Assembly (NCBI GenBank): GCA_020848435.1
Contig: JADLAC010000057.1
Coordinates: 1-58,866, forward strand
Source of the DNA: Burkholderiales bacterium
Lineage (GTDB): Bacteria; Pseudomonadota; Gammaproteobacteria; Burkholderiales; WYBJ01
Length of the DNA stretch: 58,866 bases
Reading direction: 5' to 3'
Shown: positions 40,621 to 50,031 of the stretch, one piece after another
Layout of the letters: every line of letters starts with the position of its first letter
Numbering within the stretch: the stretch's first letter is position 1
The notes under the pieces: generated by a model
Databases searched by the model: none
The model's input: only the letters and a program-made list of their open reading frames with translations
Told to the model about the DNA's origin: nothing
Program-made: the position numbers and the translations under genes

Positions 40621-41475
40621 ATGGCCAGCGGGCGATTCCTCCGGCTACGCACCGCGGCCAGCGCGATCGCCGTGTTCCTCGTATTGCTTGCCGCCAGCGC
40701 CGCGGCGGTGATGTACGCCGGCATCTATAGTGTCGCGGCGACCGAGCAACATCTGGCGCCGACCTTCCGCCTGTTGGATGTCGGCCTGCGCCGTTCGGTC
40801 GAGCGGCACGCGCGCAACATCGATGAGCCGCTGCTCGAACGCGACGCCGACCTAGAACGAGGGCGCGCTTGTTTCATCGCCCACTGCGAGCAATGCCATG
40901 GTGGGCCTGGGGTCGGCCGTGCCGATTTCGCCAAGGGCCTGTTACCCGTGCCTTCGTCGCTGGCGCAGGCGAGCGCCGATTGGCGCCCGCGCGAGCTGTA
41001 CTGGATCACCAGCCAAGGGATCAAGATGACGGGGATGCCGGCATGGGAGTATCGGCTAGATGAGCATGCCCTGTGGTCGCTGGTCGCCTTTCTGCGGCAA
41101 CTGCCTTTGCTCACGCCGGAGCAGTATCAGCGCGAGCGCGTCCGCGCGCCGCAAGCTTGCGAGCGCGCCGAGGCCAGCCGGCAAGCGTTTCTGGCCGCGG
41201 ATGCGAAGCGCGGCGCGGTCGCCATCCAGCAATACGCCTGCACCGCATGCCATCGCATTCCCGGAATCGTCGGTCCGCAGTCGCATACCGGCCCGGCATT
41301 GACCGCGATGGGCAGGCGAAGATACATCGCCGGCGTATTGCCGAATACGCCCGAGAACATGGTGCGCTGGCTGCAGGCGCCGCAGGCGGTGAATCCGCAC
41401 ACCGCGATGCCCGATCTCGGGCTCACCGAGGCTAACTCGCGTGATATCGCAGCTTACCTGGCGCAGCTGCGCTGA
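40621..41475 (+). CDS. Diheme cytochrome c
   Basis: A 284-residue periplasmic electron carrier. Membrane anchor about residues 12-36. Two heme-binding motifs: CEQCH (in AHCEQCHGGPG) and CTACH (in YACTACHRIPG), each followed by a methionine-ligand region (MTGMPAWEY and PHTAMPDLG). It is six bases after degP and overlaps into the short cytochrome gene that follows, so it is co-transcribed. It would deliver electrons to the downstream caa3 oxidase. Confidence 0.9.
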   Translation: MASGRFLRLRTAASAIAVFLVLLAASAAAVMYAGIYSVAATEQHLAPTFRLLDVGLRRSVERHARNIDEPLLERDADLERGRACFIAHCEQCHGGPGVGRADFAKGLLPVPSSLAQASADWRPRELYWITSQGIKMTGMPAWEYRLDEHALWSLVAFLRQLPLLTPEQYQRERVRAPQACERAEASRQAFLAADAKRGAVAIQQYACTACHRIPGIVGPQSHTGPALTAMGRRRYIAGVLPNTPENMVRWLQAPQAVNPHTAMPDLGLTEANSRDIAAYLAQLR

Positions 41476-41488
41476 GACGCGTTGTGCC

Positions 41489-41848
41489 ATGCGCGCCGCA
41501 ATGACGGGCGCGATCGTGGCCGCGGTCGTGGGCTGCGGCCAGGATGCGCATCGGGGCGCGGTGCTGGCCGCAGATGCGCGCGCAGGCCAGGCCGCGCTGT
41601 ACGCCTACGATTGCGGCGTATGCCATCGTATTCCGGGCGTCGCGGGAGCGCATGGCGCGGTGGGGCCGTCGCTGGAAGCTTTCGGCAAGCGCATCTATGT
41701 AGCGGGCCGGCTGCCGAACACGCAGGCGATGTTGGTGCGCTGGATCATCGATCCGCCGGCCATCGATCCCTTGACGTCGATGCCCGCCATAGGCGTCGAC
41801 GAGGCGCACGCGCGCGACATGGCCGCGTACCTGTTGAGCTTGCGTTGA
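41489..41848 (+). CDS. Monoheme cytochrome c lipoprotein
   Basis: A 119-residue protein. Signal peptide ending in a lipobox-like VVGC-G (Cys about residue 15). One heme motif, CGVCH, then a methionine ligand in LTSMPAIGV. It is clearly a shortened paralogue of the second domain of the previous gene (YDCGVCHRIPG against YACTACHRIPG, and matching RLPNTQAMLVRWI). The start ATG 41489 lies 13 bp after the previous stop; the longer frame from 41441 overlaps it. TGA overlaps the next ATG by one base. Confidence 0.82.
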   Translation: MRAAMTGAIVAAVVGCGQDAHRGAVLAADARAGQAALYAYDCGVCHRIPGVAGAHGAVGPSLEAFGKRIYVAGRLPNTQAMLVRWIIDPPAIDPLTSMPAIGVDEAHARDMAAYLLSLR

Positions 41849-42924
41849 TGCATGTCGCTCGCAGCTTGATCGCAGCGGCGTTGGCCGCGGGCTTGACCGC
41901 CACGGCTGGCGCTGCCGAGCAATCCGTGCACGCGCCCGCCAGCGCGGCGGCGCAGTCGATCCACGAGCTCGGCATCGCGATGTACATCGGCGCGGGTGTC
42001 ATTACCTTGCTGGTCGTCGCGGCGGCGCTCGTTGCGATCGCGCGCACGGGGCGCCCGGTGCGCGCGGGATGGTTCGTGCTTGGCGGCGGGATCGTGTTGC
42101 CTTGCGCCGTGCTGACGCTGCTCTTGACCGCCGCGATCATGGTGGGCGACGCGTTGTCGCGAACGGCGCTCGCACCGGTCGCGCGCATCGAGGTGATCGG
42201 GCATCAATGGTGGTGGGAGGTTCGCTACTTGCCGCCGCCGGCCGCCGGCACCGAGCTTGGCCGCTTGCTCGCGCGCTTGTGCGGCGCCGGCGTGGCGGAG
42301 CGTGCGCGCGCTGCGCGCGACGACGGCGGCGCGGTACGCGCGATCGTGTTGGCCAACGAGCTGCGCCTTCCCGTGGGTTACCCCGTCGAGGTCGAGCTCA
42401 CGACCCGCGACGTCATTCACAGCTTCTGGGTGCCGGCGCTTGGCGGCAAGATCGACATGATCCCCGGCCGGGTCAATCGCCTCGTGCTGCATGCCGAGCG
42501 AGCGGGCACGTTTCGCGGCCAGTGCGCGGAGTATTGCGGCGGCCCGCACGGCTTGATGGGGCTGGTGGTCGTCGCCCACGAGGAAGCGGACTACCGCGCC
42601 TGGCTGGCGAACCAAGCCGAGCCCGCACGCAAGCCGGCGGGCGATCTGCGGGTTCAAGGCCAGGCGGCATTCCTGCGCGCCGGCTGCGACGAGTGCCATA
42701 CGATCCGCGGTACCAGTGCCGGCGGGGCGCGCGGTCCGGATCTCACGCACGTAGGCAGCCGCCGCACGCTCGCGGCCGGCACGCTCGACAACCACGTCGG
42801 CACGCTGGCTGGCTGGATCGCCGACCCCCAAAACGTCAAGCCCGGCAACCGCATGCCGCCCGGCAAGGGCCTGCAAGGCAGCGAGCTGCGTGCGCTCGCG
42901 GCCTACCTCGCCAGTCTCGAGTGA
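41848..42924 (+). CDS. Cytochrome c oxidase subunit II fused to cytochrome c (caa3 type)
   Basis: A 358-residue membrane protein. Signal peptide, two helices, then the CuA domain with the ligand set ending CAEYCGGPHGLM and an upstream IHSFWVPALGGKIDMIPG. A C-terminal cytochrome c domain carries CDECH and the MPPGKGL ligand region, as in caa3 oxidases. The aromatic electron-entry motif reads GHQWWWEVRY. It starts on the A of the preceding TGA (TGATG) and ends directly before the subunit I gene (TGAATG). Confidence 0.92.
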   Translation: MHVARSLIAAALAAGLTATAGAAEQSVHAPASAAAQSIHELGIAMYIGAGVITLLVVAAALVAIARTGRPVRAGWFVLGGGIVLPCAVLTLLLTAAIMVGDALSRTALAPVARIEVIGHQWWWEVRYLPPPAAGTELGRLLARLCGAGVAERARAARDDGGAVRAIVLANELRLPVGYPVEVELTTRDVIHSFWVPALGGKIDMIPGRVNRLVLHAERAGTFRGQCAEYCGGPHGLMGLVVVAHEEADYRAWLANQAEPARKPAGDLRVQGQAAFLRAGCDECHTIRGTSAGGARGPDLTHVGSRRTLAAGTLDNHVGTLAGWIADPQNVKPGNRMPPGKGLQGSELRALAAYLASLE

Positions 42925-45474
42925 ATGCAGCGCGAGACCCAAAGCCTGTCGCGATTGCGCAAGGCAGCGCCGAATTCGTTGCCGCGCCCGGACGGCGAGC
43001 TGGAGGCGCTCGAGCGGGCCTGGGCGCCGCCCAAGGGCTGGCGCAGGCTGAGCGCCGTCAACAACACCCAGGTCGGCCTCTGGTACATCGGCGCGGCCTT
43101 GCTGTTCATGCTGCTCGCCGGCCTGCTTGCGCTCATGATGCGCACCCAGCTCGCGCTGCCGCAGAACGATCTGATCGGCCCCACGCTGTACAACCAGCTC
43201 TTCACCATGCACGGCACGGTGATGATGTTCCTGTTTGCCGTGCCGGTGGTCGAGGCGATGGCAGTGTACATTCTGCCTGCGATGCTGGGCGCGCGTGATC
43301 TGCCGTTTCCGCGTTTGTCCGCGTATGCCTTGTGGGCCTACCTGATCGGCGGGCTGATGTTCTTCGGCACGTTGTTCTTCGACGCTGCCCCGAGCGGTGG
43401 ATGGTTCATGTATCCCCCGCTCACGAGCTACGAGTATTCCCGCGGCATCGGCGCCGACTTCTGGCTGCTCGGCATCGGCTTCATCGAGATCTCCGCGATC
43501 GCCGGGGCCATCGAGCTCATCGTCGGCACCCTGCGCACCCGCGCGCCCGGCATGTCGCTAGGCAAGATGCCGATCTACGCCTGGACCATGCTGGTGGTCG
43601 GCGCGATGATCGTGTTCGGCTTTCCTCCCGTGATCGCTGCGACTCTGCTGCTCGAGATCGAGCGCGCGTTTCAATGGCCGTTCTTCATCGCCGCGCGCGG
43701 CGGCGATCCGCTGCTATGGCAGCACTTGTTCTGGCTGTTCGGGCACCCCGAGGTCTACATCATCTTCCTGCCCGCCGCCGGCATGATCTCCACCATGGTG
43801 CCCGCGTTGGCACGCACCGGGCTCGTCGGCTATCGCTGGGTGGTGGCGGCGTTGATCGGCGTGGGCATACTGAGCCTGGGTCTGTGGGCCCATCACATGT
43901 TCGCGACCGGCATTCCCCAGCTCTCGCTCAATTTCTTTTCGGCCGCGAGCATGGCGGTGGCGATCCCGACCGGGATGCAGATCTTCGCCTGGATCGCGAC
44001 CCTGTGGCGCGGCAACGTGCAGCGCTCGACACCTACCTGGTTCCTGCTGGCGTTCTTCGCCAGCTTCGTATTCGGCGGTCTCACCGGCGTCATGCTCGCC
44101 GTGGTGCCGTACGACTGGCAGGTGCACGACACCTATTTCGTCGTCGCGCACCTGCATTACGTCCTGATCGGAGGCATGGTGTTTCCACTGTTCGCCGCGC
44201 TCTATTACTGGGCGCCGCTCGTCTATGGCCGCAAGCTCTCCGAGCGCATCGGGACCTGGGCGTGCGCGCTCATGTTCAGCGGTTTTACCGTTGCATTCTT
44301 GCCGATGCACCTGACGGGACTGCTCGGCATGCCGCGGCGGGTGCATACCTATCAGGCCGGGCTCGGCTGGGACGCTCTCAACCTGGTGTCCACCTTGGGC
44401 GCCTTCACCCTCGCGAGCGGCATCGCGCTCGTGTTCGTCGACTTGGCGCTGAGCTCCCGCCGCACCCGGCCGGAGCGCCCGAACGTCTGGCACGCCGGCT
44501 CGCTCGAATGGCTGCCGCAGGGCGCCTACGGGGTGCGCAGCATTCCGCGCGTCGAAGGCCAGTATCCGCTATGGGACAACCCGGCGCTTGCGCCCGAGGT
44601 GCAAAGCGGCCAGCACTACCTGCCGGGGACGGCAACCGGCGCGCGGGAGACCATCGTCACCAGCCCCATCGACGCCAGCCCGCAATACCTGCTGCTGGTG
44701 GCCGGCCCGAGCTGGCTACCGCTGTTGGCCGGCGCCGGCACGGCTGCGTTCTTCCTCTTTCTCACCGTGAAATTGATGCTGCCGGCGGCGCTCGGCGGGG
44801 TGATCGCGCTGGTCGCGTGCTGGCTCTGGTTGTGGCAGACCGATCGCGGCCCGGTGCATGCGCCGGTGGACATCGGCGGGGGCATCACCCTCCCGGTATA
44901 CGCGAGCGGATCCGTGGGCCATTCGTGGTGGGCGATGGTCGTGTTGCTGCTCGTGTCCGGAACGATATTGAGCGCGCTCGTTTTCGCCTTCTACTATTAC
45001 TGGACGATCGCGCCCGGTCCGTGGCCGCCTGCGCCGGACACGCTGCCGGCATGGCCGTGGCCGGCGGCGGCTGCGCTGCTTTGTGCCGGCAGCGCGCGGC
45101 TGCTGCGCCGTGCCCGTCAGGCACTCGATCGTCATGCCCACCGCGGCTTGCGCGCTCATCTCGGTATAGCGGCGCTCACGTCGCTGAGCGCTTGGATGAT
45201 CGCGATCCATGGCCAGTGGCAGGCCGGGTCGCTCGCCACGGCGCACGCCTTCGATGCAAGTGTCTACGCGCTGTTGAGCTACCAGGGGCTGTTCGTCGCG
45301 GTGGTCCTGATCATGGCGGCATACCTGCTCGCTCGCTCCCTGGCTGGCGTGCTCGACGGCATTCGGCGGGTCTCGTTCGAGGTCTGCCGCCTGTTTTGGC
45401 TCTACACGCTGTGGCAGGGCGTCTTCGTCCTCGCCGTCATATACGGCTCGGCGGCGTTGGCGGGCGCGACATGA
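42925..45474 (+). CDS. Cytochrome c oxidase subunit I/III fusion
   Basis: An 849-residue polytopic protein of the heme-copper oxidase superfamily. The subunit I part (about 1-540) has the heme a ligand in FTMHGTVMMFLF, the CuB His/Tyr pair in LFGHPEVYIIFLP, the CuB HH in LWAHHMFATG and the heme a3/a histidines in VAHLHYVLIGG. The C-terminal 300 residues (from PQYLLLVAGPSWLPLLAG) form a set of helices that correspond to subunit III, as in fused CtaD/CtaE proteins. It is the proton-pumping terminal oxidase core. It overlaps the next gene by four bases (ATGA). Confidence 0.92.
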   Translation: MQRETQSLSRLRKAAPNSLPRPDGELEALERAWAPPKGWRRLSAVNNTQVGLWYIGAALLFMLLAGLLALMMRTQLALPQNDLIGPTLYNQLFTMHGTVMMFLFAVPVVEAMAVYILPAMLGARDLPFPRLSAYALWAYLIGGLMFFGTLFFDAAPSGGWFMYPPLTSYEYSRGIGADFWLLGIGFIEISAIAGAIELIVGTLRTRAPGMSLGKMPIYAWTMLVVGAMIVFGFPPVIAATLLLEIERAFQWPFFIAARGGDPLLWQHLFWLFGHPEVYIIFLPAAGMISTMVPALARTGLVGYRWVVAALIGVGILSLGLWAHHMFATGIPQLSLNFFSAASMAVAIPTGMQIFAWIATLWRGNVQRSTPTWFLLAFFASFVFGGLTGVMLAVVPYDWQVHDTYFVVAHLHYVLIGGMVFPLFAALYYWAPLVYGRKLSERIGTWACALMFSGFTVAFLPMHLTGLLGMPRRVHTYQAGLGWDALNLVSTLGAFTLASGIALVFVDLALSSRRTRPERPNVWHAGSLEWLPQGAYGVRSIPRVEGQYPLWDNPALAPEVQSGQHYLPGTATGARETIVTSPIDASPQYLLLVAGPSWLPLLAGAGTAAFFLFLTVKLMLPAALGGVIALVACWLWLWQTDRGPVHAPVDIGGGITLPVYASGSVGHSWWAMVVLLLVSGTILSALVFAFYYYWTIAPGPWPPAPDTLPAWPWPAAAALLCAGSARLLRRARQALDRHAHRGLRAHLGIAALTSLSAWMIAIHGQWQAGSLATAHAFDASVYALLSYQGLFVAVVLIMAAYLLARSLAGVLDGIRRVSFEVCRLFWLYTLWQGVFVLAVIYGSAALAGAT

Positions 45475-45833
45475 GCGTATCCATCGGCTCGCGCCTGTTG
45501 CTGCTAACTGGCGGGCTGCTGATCTGGGCCGGGCTGTTCCTTTTCAGCTATATCCTGGCAGCGCTCGCCTGCGCCCGCGGCTTCGCCGATAGCGCTTGGC
45601 TCGGCGTGGGCGTCGTGCCGCTCGGCCTGGTGCTCGCGGCCGTGGCGGCGATGGCCGGACTGCTACGGTTGATCCGGCACGCGCGCCGGCTGGGCGCGCG
45701 CGTACAGCATGCGCGCCGATTGGATGACACCGCGGGCGTCAGCGCCGACGTTGCGCGCATGGTGTGTTTGTTGGCCGCGATTGCCATCGCCTGGCACGTG
45801 TTGCCGGTGCTCATCTCGGGGACGCACTGTTGA
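45471..45833 (+). CDS. Oxidase-associated small membrane protein
   Basis: A 120-residue protein with three hydrophobic helices (LLLLTGGLLIWAGLFLFSYILAAL, GVVPLGLVLAAVAAMAGLL, MVCLLAAIAIAWHVLPVLI). No recognised family; position after subunit I/III and translational coupling (ATGA overlap) suggest a subunit IV-like or assembly role in the oxidase. It ends the operon. Confidence 0.65.
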   Translation: MSVSIGSRLLLLTGGLLIWAGLFLFSYILAALACARGFADSAWLGVGVVPLGLVLAAVAAMAGLLRLIRHARRLGARVQHARRLDDTAGVSADVARMVCLLAAIAIAWHVLPVLISGTHC

Positions 45834-45939
45834 AGCGGGTACGCAAGCTGCGCTGGTGTCGCCAGCGCGTGGAGCATTCGATCGGCTGCGATTGCAGTCC
45901 GAAGCTCTGCTCGCGATCACGGGCAAGCGGAGAGCGCGC

Positions 45940-46113
45940 ATGATCAAGTGGGCCATCATCTTCTTCGTGATTTCCCTCATCGCCGGCGTGTTCGGCTTCA
46001 CCAATGTCGCGGCGGGCGCGCGCGGTATCGCCAAGATCCTGTTCTTCATCGCCCTGGCGATCTTCCTGATCGTGCTGGTCTTCGGGGTGATGCTGGGCAT
46101 GCTGCTGTTCTGA
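45940..46113 (+). CDS. DUF1328-like small membrane protein 3
   Basis: A 57-residue peptide with two helices: WAIIFFVISLIAGVFGFTN and IAKILFFIALAIFLIVLVFGVML. Same length and pattern as the DUF1328 copies at 18308 and 32871. ATG 45940 follows GCGGAGAG. It lies 106 bp after the oxidase operon. Only a weak GG-N10-GC motif (45839-45852, CTGC) is found upstream, so its promoter is unclear. Confidence 0.82.
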   Translation: MIKWAIIFFVISLIAGVFGFTNVAAGARGIAKILFFIALAIFLIVLVFGVMLGMLLF

Positions 46114-46179
46114 GCGCGGCAGAGCGCGCCGTGCTCGGGCAGGCGCCGGCCCGGGTGGGCAGCATTCGAAGCTCCGCCC

Positions 46180-47208
46180 TTACGGCGGGCCGCGATGGAG
46201 CTCCGGCGCCAGCGAGACGGCCTCGGAAGCGCTGCCGGCGAGGCTGTGCAACGCGCGCCTGATCAGCGCCTGCGCGAGCGGCAGCTTGTAGGCGTTCATG
46301 CGCAGCGGCTCGGCGCCGGCCAAGGCGCCGCGGGCCGCCTCCGCAATCGCGCGCGCAGCGAGCGGCTTGCCGACGAGGTGTCGCAACGCTTCGCCCACTG
46401 GCCACGGCACGGTGGCGACTCCGCCCAGCACCAGCTCGAGCTCGGCCACGCGGTCCTCGTCCATGCGCAGGCATGCGGCAACGCTGACCAGCGCGAACGC
46501 CCATGCCGCGCGATCCATGGCTTTGAGGTAGATGCTGCGGCTTCCTGGAGCCGGCCGCGGCACGTGGACCGCGACCACCAGCTCGTCGTCGCGCAACACG
46601 GTTTCGACCCGCCGCCCTTCGCGCGGCGGGTCGAAGAACTCCCCGATGGCGAGGCGCCGCGGGCCGTGGCTGCCGCGCAATTCGATCTCAGCTTTCAACG
46701 CGCTCAGCGCACACGCCACGTCGGAGGGGTGCACGGCACGGCAGCAACCGGTATCGAACACGGCGTGAAATTGGTTCTCGCCGTGGCGGGCGTGGCATTC
46801 CGTGCCGCCCTTGAGCCAGCACTCGAAGCGCTCGCTGCGGAAATACCAGCAGCGGGGACGCTGCAGCAAGGTACCGCCGAGGGTCGCCATGTTCCTCAAT
46901 TGCGGCGTCGCTGCGGAGGCCGCGGCCTGAGCCAATGCGGGGAAGGCCTGCGCGATTGCGGGGTCGAGCTCGATGTCGGCGAGGGTGACGAGCGCGCCCA
47001 GGCTCGCGCCGCGCTCGTCCAGCGCGATGTCGCGCGACAAGTCGCGCAGCTGTTTCACGTTCAGAAGGACATCGGGCGAGGCGACGCGCGCTTTCATGAG
47101 CGCCAGGAGATCGGTGCCGCCGGCGAGCGCACGCGTGCCGCGGCCGCGTGCAAGCGCGCGCAGGCTGTGGTCGAGATTCACCGGCGCCGCATAGTCGAAG
47201 GGTTTCAT
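46180..47208 (-). CDS. FAD-binding subunit of an aldehyde oxidoreductase (PaoB/YagS type)
   Basis: A 342-residue subunit with the FAD-binding fold. ALAGGTDLLALMK near residue 30 and ATLGGTLLQRPRC (about residue 107) are the flavin-loop motifs. The cysteine-rich insert CWYFRSERFECWLKGGTEC with CHARHGENQFHA matches the PaoB [4Fe-4S] insertion. It accepts electrons from the molybdenum subunit through the 2Fe-2S subunit. The gene start overlaps the stop of the molybdenum subunit by four bases. The order here is 2Fe-2S, Mo, FAD, unlike paoABC (2Fe-2S, FAD, Mo). Confidence 0.9.
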   Translation of the reverse strand: MKPFDYAAPVNLDHSLRALARGRGTRALAGGTDLLALMKARVASPDVLLNVKQLRDLSRDIALDERGASLGALVTLADIELDPAIAQAFPALAQAAASAATPQLRNMATLGGTLLQRPRCWYFRSERFECWLKGGTECHARHGENQFHAVFDTGCCRAVHPSDVACALSALKAEIELRGSHGPRRLAIGEFFDPPREGRRVETVLRDDELVVAVHVPRPAPGSRSIYLKAMDRAAWAFALVSVAACLRMDEDRVAELELVLGGVATVPWPVGEALRHLVGKPLAARAIAEAARGALAGAEPLRMNAYKLPLAQALIRRALHSLAGSASEAVSLAPELHRGPP

Positions 47209-49487
47209 CGCGGCTCGTCGTTATCGCACATGCGTGCGTGCGGCGGCCCCGAGAGCTTTTCGAGCATGCCGCAAACACTGAAGGGTGTGTTGTACAACCG
47301 CACGCCGACCGCATCGAAAATCGCATTCGCTATGGCCGCCGCGGTGGGAATGATGGGCGGCTCGCCGATGCCTTTGACGCCGGCGACATTGGCCTCGGTA
47401 TCGGCCAAGTCGAGCGCGGCATGAATGATGACGGGGGTATCGGCGACCGTGGGCAGCTTGTAATCCTCGAGGTTGGCGTTGAGCACGACACCGCTGCGCG
47501 GATCGACCACGCGGGCCTCGGTCAGCGCGAAGCCGATGCCTTGCATGACGCCGCCCATCACCTGGCTGGCCACCAAATGGCGATTCACGATCCGCCCGCA
47601 GTCGTGCGAAGCGACGACGCGCACGACCCGCACCTCGCCCGTTTCGATATCGACCTCGACCTCGACGCACTGGGCGCCGCAGGTACGGATGGACTGCGAA
47701 CGGCGGTTGGCGGCGCGCTTGCCGATCGCGGTAATGGTTCGCCGTCCGAGGTGCTCGCATAGCGAGCGCAGGCTCAGCTCACGGCCGCTGTTGGCGACCA
47801 CGCGGCCGGTGCGAAGCTCGAGCGCTTGCGCGGGCTCCAGCAGTAGCTCAGCGGCGGCTTGCAGCACGCGCTTGCGCACCTGGTCCGCGGCGCCGTGAAT
47901 GGCCGGCGCCAGCGTGGCGAGCGTGGCGCTGCCGGCGCTGGTAGGCGACGCAAGCTGCAGGTTCGAATCGCCCAAGGCGATGTCCAGCGTCGCGATGTCC
48001 ACGCCCAGGGCCTGTGCGCATACTTGCGCGAGCGCCGTGCGCGTTCCCGTGCCGATGTCCTGGGCGGCGCTTTCTAGCCGGAAGCGACCGGGAGGGACCA
48101 AGGTCAGGCGCACCTTTCCCGGCGGCGAGCCGCCGCCCCCGACCCAGTCGTGCGCCGCGAAGCCGATGCCGCGCCGCTTTGGCCCGCTGTCCACGCTGCG
48201 CACGTAGCGGCGCCAGCCGAAGGCTTCGCTCACCCGCGCGTAGGTGCGGCGCAGACTATCCGGCGAGGTGTAGGGCTTGCGTCTGCGCTGATCGGTTTCG
48301 GCATAATTGCGCAGCCGCAGCTCGATCGGGTCGATGTTGAGCGCGCGCGCGAGCTCGTCCAACGCGGACTCGAGCGCGAAGTTGCCCTCGACATAGCCGG
48401 GGGCGCGAAAGGCGACGGCCGGCCCCGTATTGGTATACACCACCGCTTGTTCGGTGCGAACGTTGCGGCAGGCGTAGAGCGAGTGGTAGATGCCGTCGAC
48501 GCTGCTCGTTTCGCCGCCGGCACGGTAGGCGCCGATCTGAATCTCGATGCGGGCGGTGATCGTCGTCAGCGTGCCGTCGCGTTTCGCGCCGATGCGCAAG
48601 TGTTGGCGCGTGGCGTTGCGATTGCCGGTAGCCAGGTTTTCAGCGTGACGATCGAGCATGAGATGAACCGGGCGAGCGCTTTCCCGCGCGAGCAGGGCGG
48701 CAATGACATCATGCTTCCACGCCACTTGCTTGGCGCCGAAGCCCCCGCCCATGTGCTCGGTGACCACGCGCACCTGGCGCTCGGGGATGGATAGCTTGTC
48801 GGCCACCTCGCAGCGCAACGTGTTGACCCCTTGGGTGGAGGCATAGAGTGTGAGCCGTTCGTCTTGCCAGAGCGCGACGCAGCCATGGGGCTCGAGCGCG
48901 TTATGCAATGCGACCTGGGTGGTATAGACGCGATCGATGATCAGCTCGGCCTCGCGCAAGCCGCGCCGCGGATTGCCGCGTTGCTCGATGGCCGGGTCGC
49001 CGGCGCGATTGCTCGTGCCGTGAATCGCCGGCGCGCCCGGCGCAAGCGCTGAGGCCATATCGAGCACGCAGGGCAGCGGTTCGTAGGTAACCCGGATCGC
49101 GCGCAGAGCTTCCTCCGCGGTCGCTTCGCTATCGGCCGCCACCGCGGCGACTTCGTCGCCGGCGAAGCGCACGGTGCGATCGAACAGCCGACCGTGGTCG
49201 TACCACGGGATGTCGGGAGCGTTGCGATAGCAGAGCACCGCGTGCACTCCGGGAAGCGCCGCGGCCGCGCCGGTATCGATGTCATGGATGCGCGCGTGGG
49301 CATGGGGGCTGCGCAGGATTTTGGCCCACAGCATCCCGGGCAAGCGGACATCGGCGCTGTAGCGGGCGCGGCCCGAAACCTTGTCGGGACCTTCGATGCG
49401 TCCTGCGGCGGAGGTCGCGTGGTACGGATCGAGACCCGGGTCGGAGCCCGAGGCGTGCGTGTCAGAAGGTCGAACCAGCGTTTGCAT
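47205..49487 (-). CDS. Molybdenum cofactor-binding catalytic subunit (PaoC/aldehyde oxidase type)
   Basis: A 760-residue xanthine-oxidase-family subunit. N-terminal KVSGRARYSADVRLPGMLWAKI and the Moco motifs GGGFGAKQVAWKHD, AFRAPGYVEGNFALE and GVKGIGEPPIIPTAAAIANAI are complete. The active-site glutamate lies in the last of these (GIGEPP). It oxidises aldehydes or N-heterocycles using water. Location is the cytoplasm or periplasm depending on the small subunit; I see no Tat signal on the 2Fe-2S partner. It is 15 bp downstream of the 2Fe-2S gene. Confidence 0.93.
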   Translation of the reverse strand: MQTLVRPSDTHASGSDPGLDPYHATSAAGRIEGPDKVSGRARYSADVRLPGMLWAKILRSPHAHARIHDIDTGAAAALPGVHAVLCYRNAPDIPWYDHGRLFDRTVRFAGDEVAAVAADSEATAEEALRAIRVTYEPLPCVLDMASALAPGAPAIHGTSNRAGDPAIEQRGNPRRGLREAELIIDRVYTTQVALHNALEPHGCVALWQDERLTLYASTQGVNTLRCEVADKLSIPERQVRVVTEHMGGGFGAKQVAWKHDVIAALLARESARPVHLMLDRHAENLATGNRNATRQHLRIGAKRDGTLTTITARIEIQIGAYRAGGETSSVDGIYHSLYACRNVRTEQAVVYTNTGPAVAFRAPGYVEGNFALESALDELARALNIDPIELRLRNYAETDQRRRKPYTSPDSLRRTYARVSEAFGWRRYVRSVDSGPKRRGIGFAAHDWVGGGGSPPGKVRLTLVPPGRFRLESAAQDIGTGTRTALAQVCAQALGVDIATLDIALGDSNLQLASPTSAGSATLATLAPAIHGAADQVRKRVLQAAAELLLEPAQALELRTGRVVANSGRELSLRSLCEHLGRRTITAIGKRAANRRSQSIRTCGAQCVEVEVDIETGEVRVVRVVASHDCGRIVNRHLVASQVMGGVMQGIGFALTEARVVDPRSGVVLNANLEDYKLPTVADTPVIIHAALDLADTEANVAGVKGIGEPPIIPTAAAIANAIFDAVGVRLYNTPFSVCGMLEKLSGPPHARMCDNDEPR

Positions 49488-49502
49488 GCGCGTGGACGAG
49501 CT

Positions 49503-50009
49503 TCATGCAGTGTCGCTGCCGGTCTCGTCCGTGCCGGGGTCGCGACCCGCCGCGATACGCGCCGCTCGCATGATGTTTCCATACGCGCCGCAACGACACA
49601 GATTACCGCTCAGGGCGCGCATTATCTGGGCATCCGTGGGCTCGGGTGTCGTATCGAGCAAGCCCTTGACGCTCATGATCTGGCCCGGCGTGCAAAAGCC
49701 GCATTGGTACGCGTCCGCGGTGATGAACGCCTGTTGCACAGGATCGAGCTGCCCCGGCTCGCCGAGCCCCTCGATGGTGGTGATCGCGGCCTCGCGCCAA
49801 TCGAGCGCGAGCATCAGGCACGAATACATCGGCCGGCCATCGACCAGGACCGTGCAGGCGCCGCAATTGCCCATATCGCAGACCTTCTTTGCACCAGTGA
49901 GGCCGAGATCATCGCGCAGCACGTCGAGCAACACGCGCCGCGGCTCGAGTGCGAGCGCGTGGCGCTGCCCGTTGACCGAGAGCTGGACTCTGAGGAGGCC
50001 GCTATCCAA
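49503..50009 (-). CDS. 2Fe-2S subunit of aldehyde oxidoreductase (PaoA type)
   Basis: A 168-residue iron-sulfur subunit with both clusters: plant-type CDMGNCGACTVL (and following C in YSCLM) and the CGFCTPGQIMS...GNLCRCGAYGNI helical domain. The N-terminus has no Tat leader, so the complex is probably cytoplasmic. Start is TTG 50009; GAGGAG lies eight bases upstream and the LSVNGQRHALAL strand begins right after it. It follows the small lipoprotein by 22 bp and starts the molybdenum operon. Confidence 0.92.
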   Translation of the reverse strand: MDSGLLRVQLSVNGQRHALALEPRRVLLDVLRDDLGLTGAKKVCDMGNCGACTVLVDGRPMYSCLMLALDWREAAITTIEGLGEPGQLDPVQQAFITADAYQCGFCTPGQIMSVKGLLDTTPEPTDAQIMRALSGNLCRCGAYGNIMRAARIAAGRDPGTDETGSDTA

Positions 50010-50031
50010 CCCTTGTCTCCTCTGCCGGCAT

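Noticed and set aside
45839..45852. GGTACG-N4-CTGC before DUF1328 copy 3 as a sigma-54 box
   Set aside because: Both elements carry mismatches (GGTA and CTGC); such weak GG-N10-GC words are common in this DNA.
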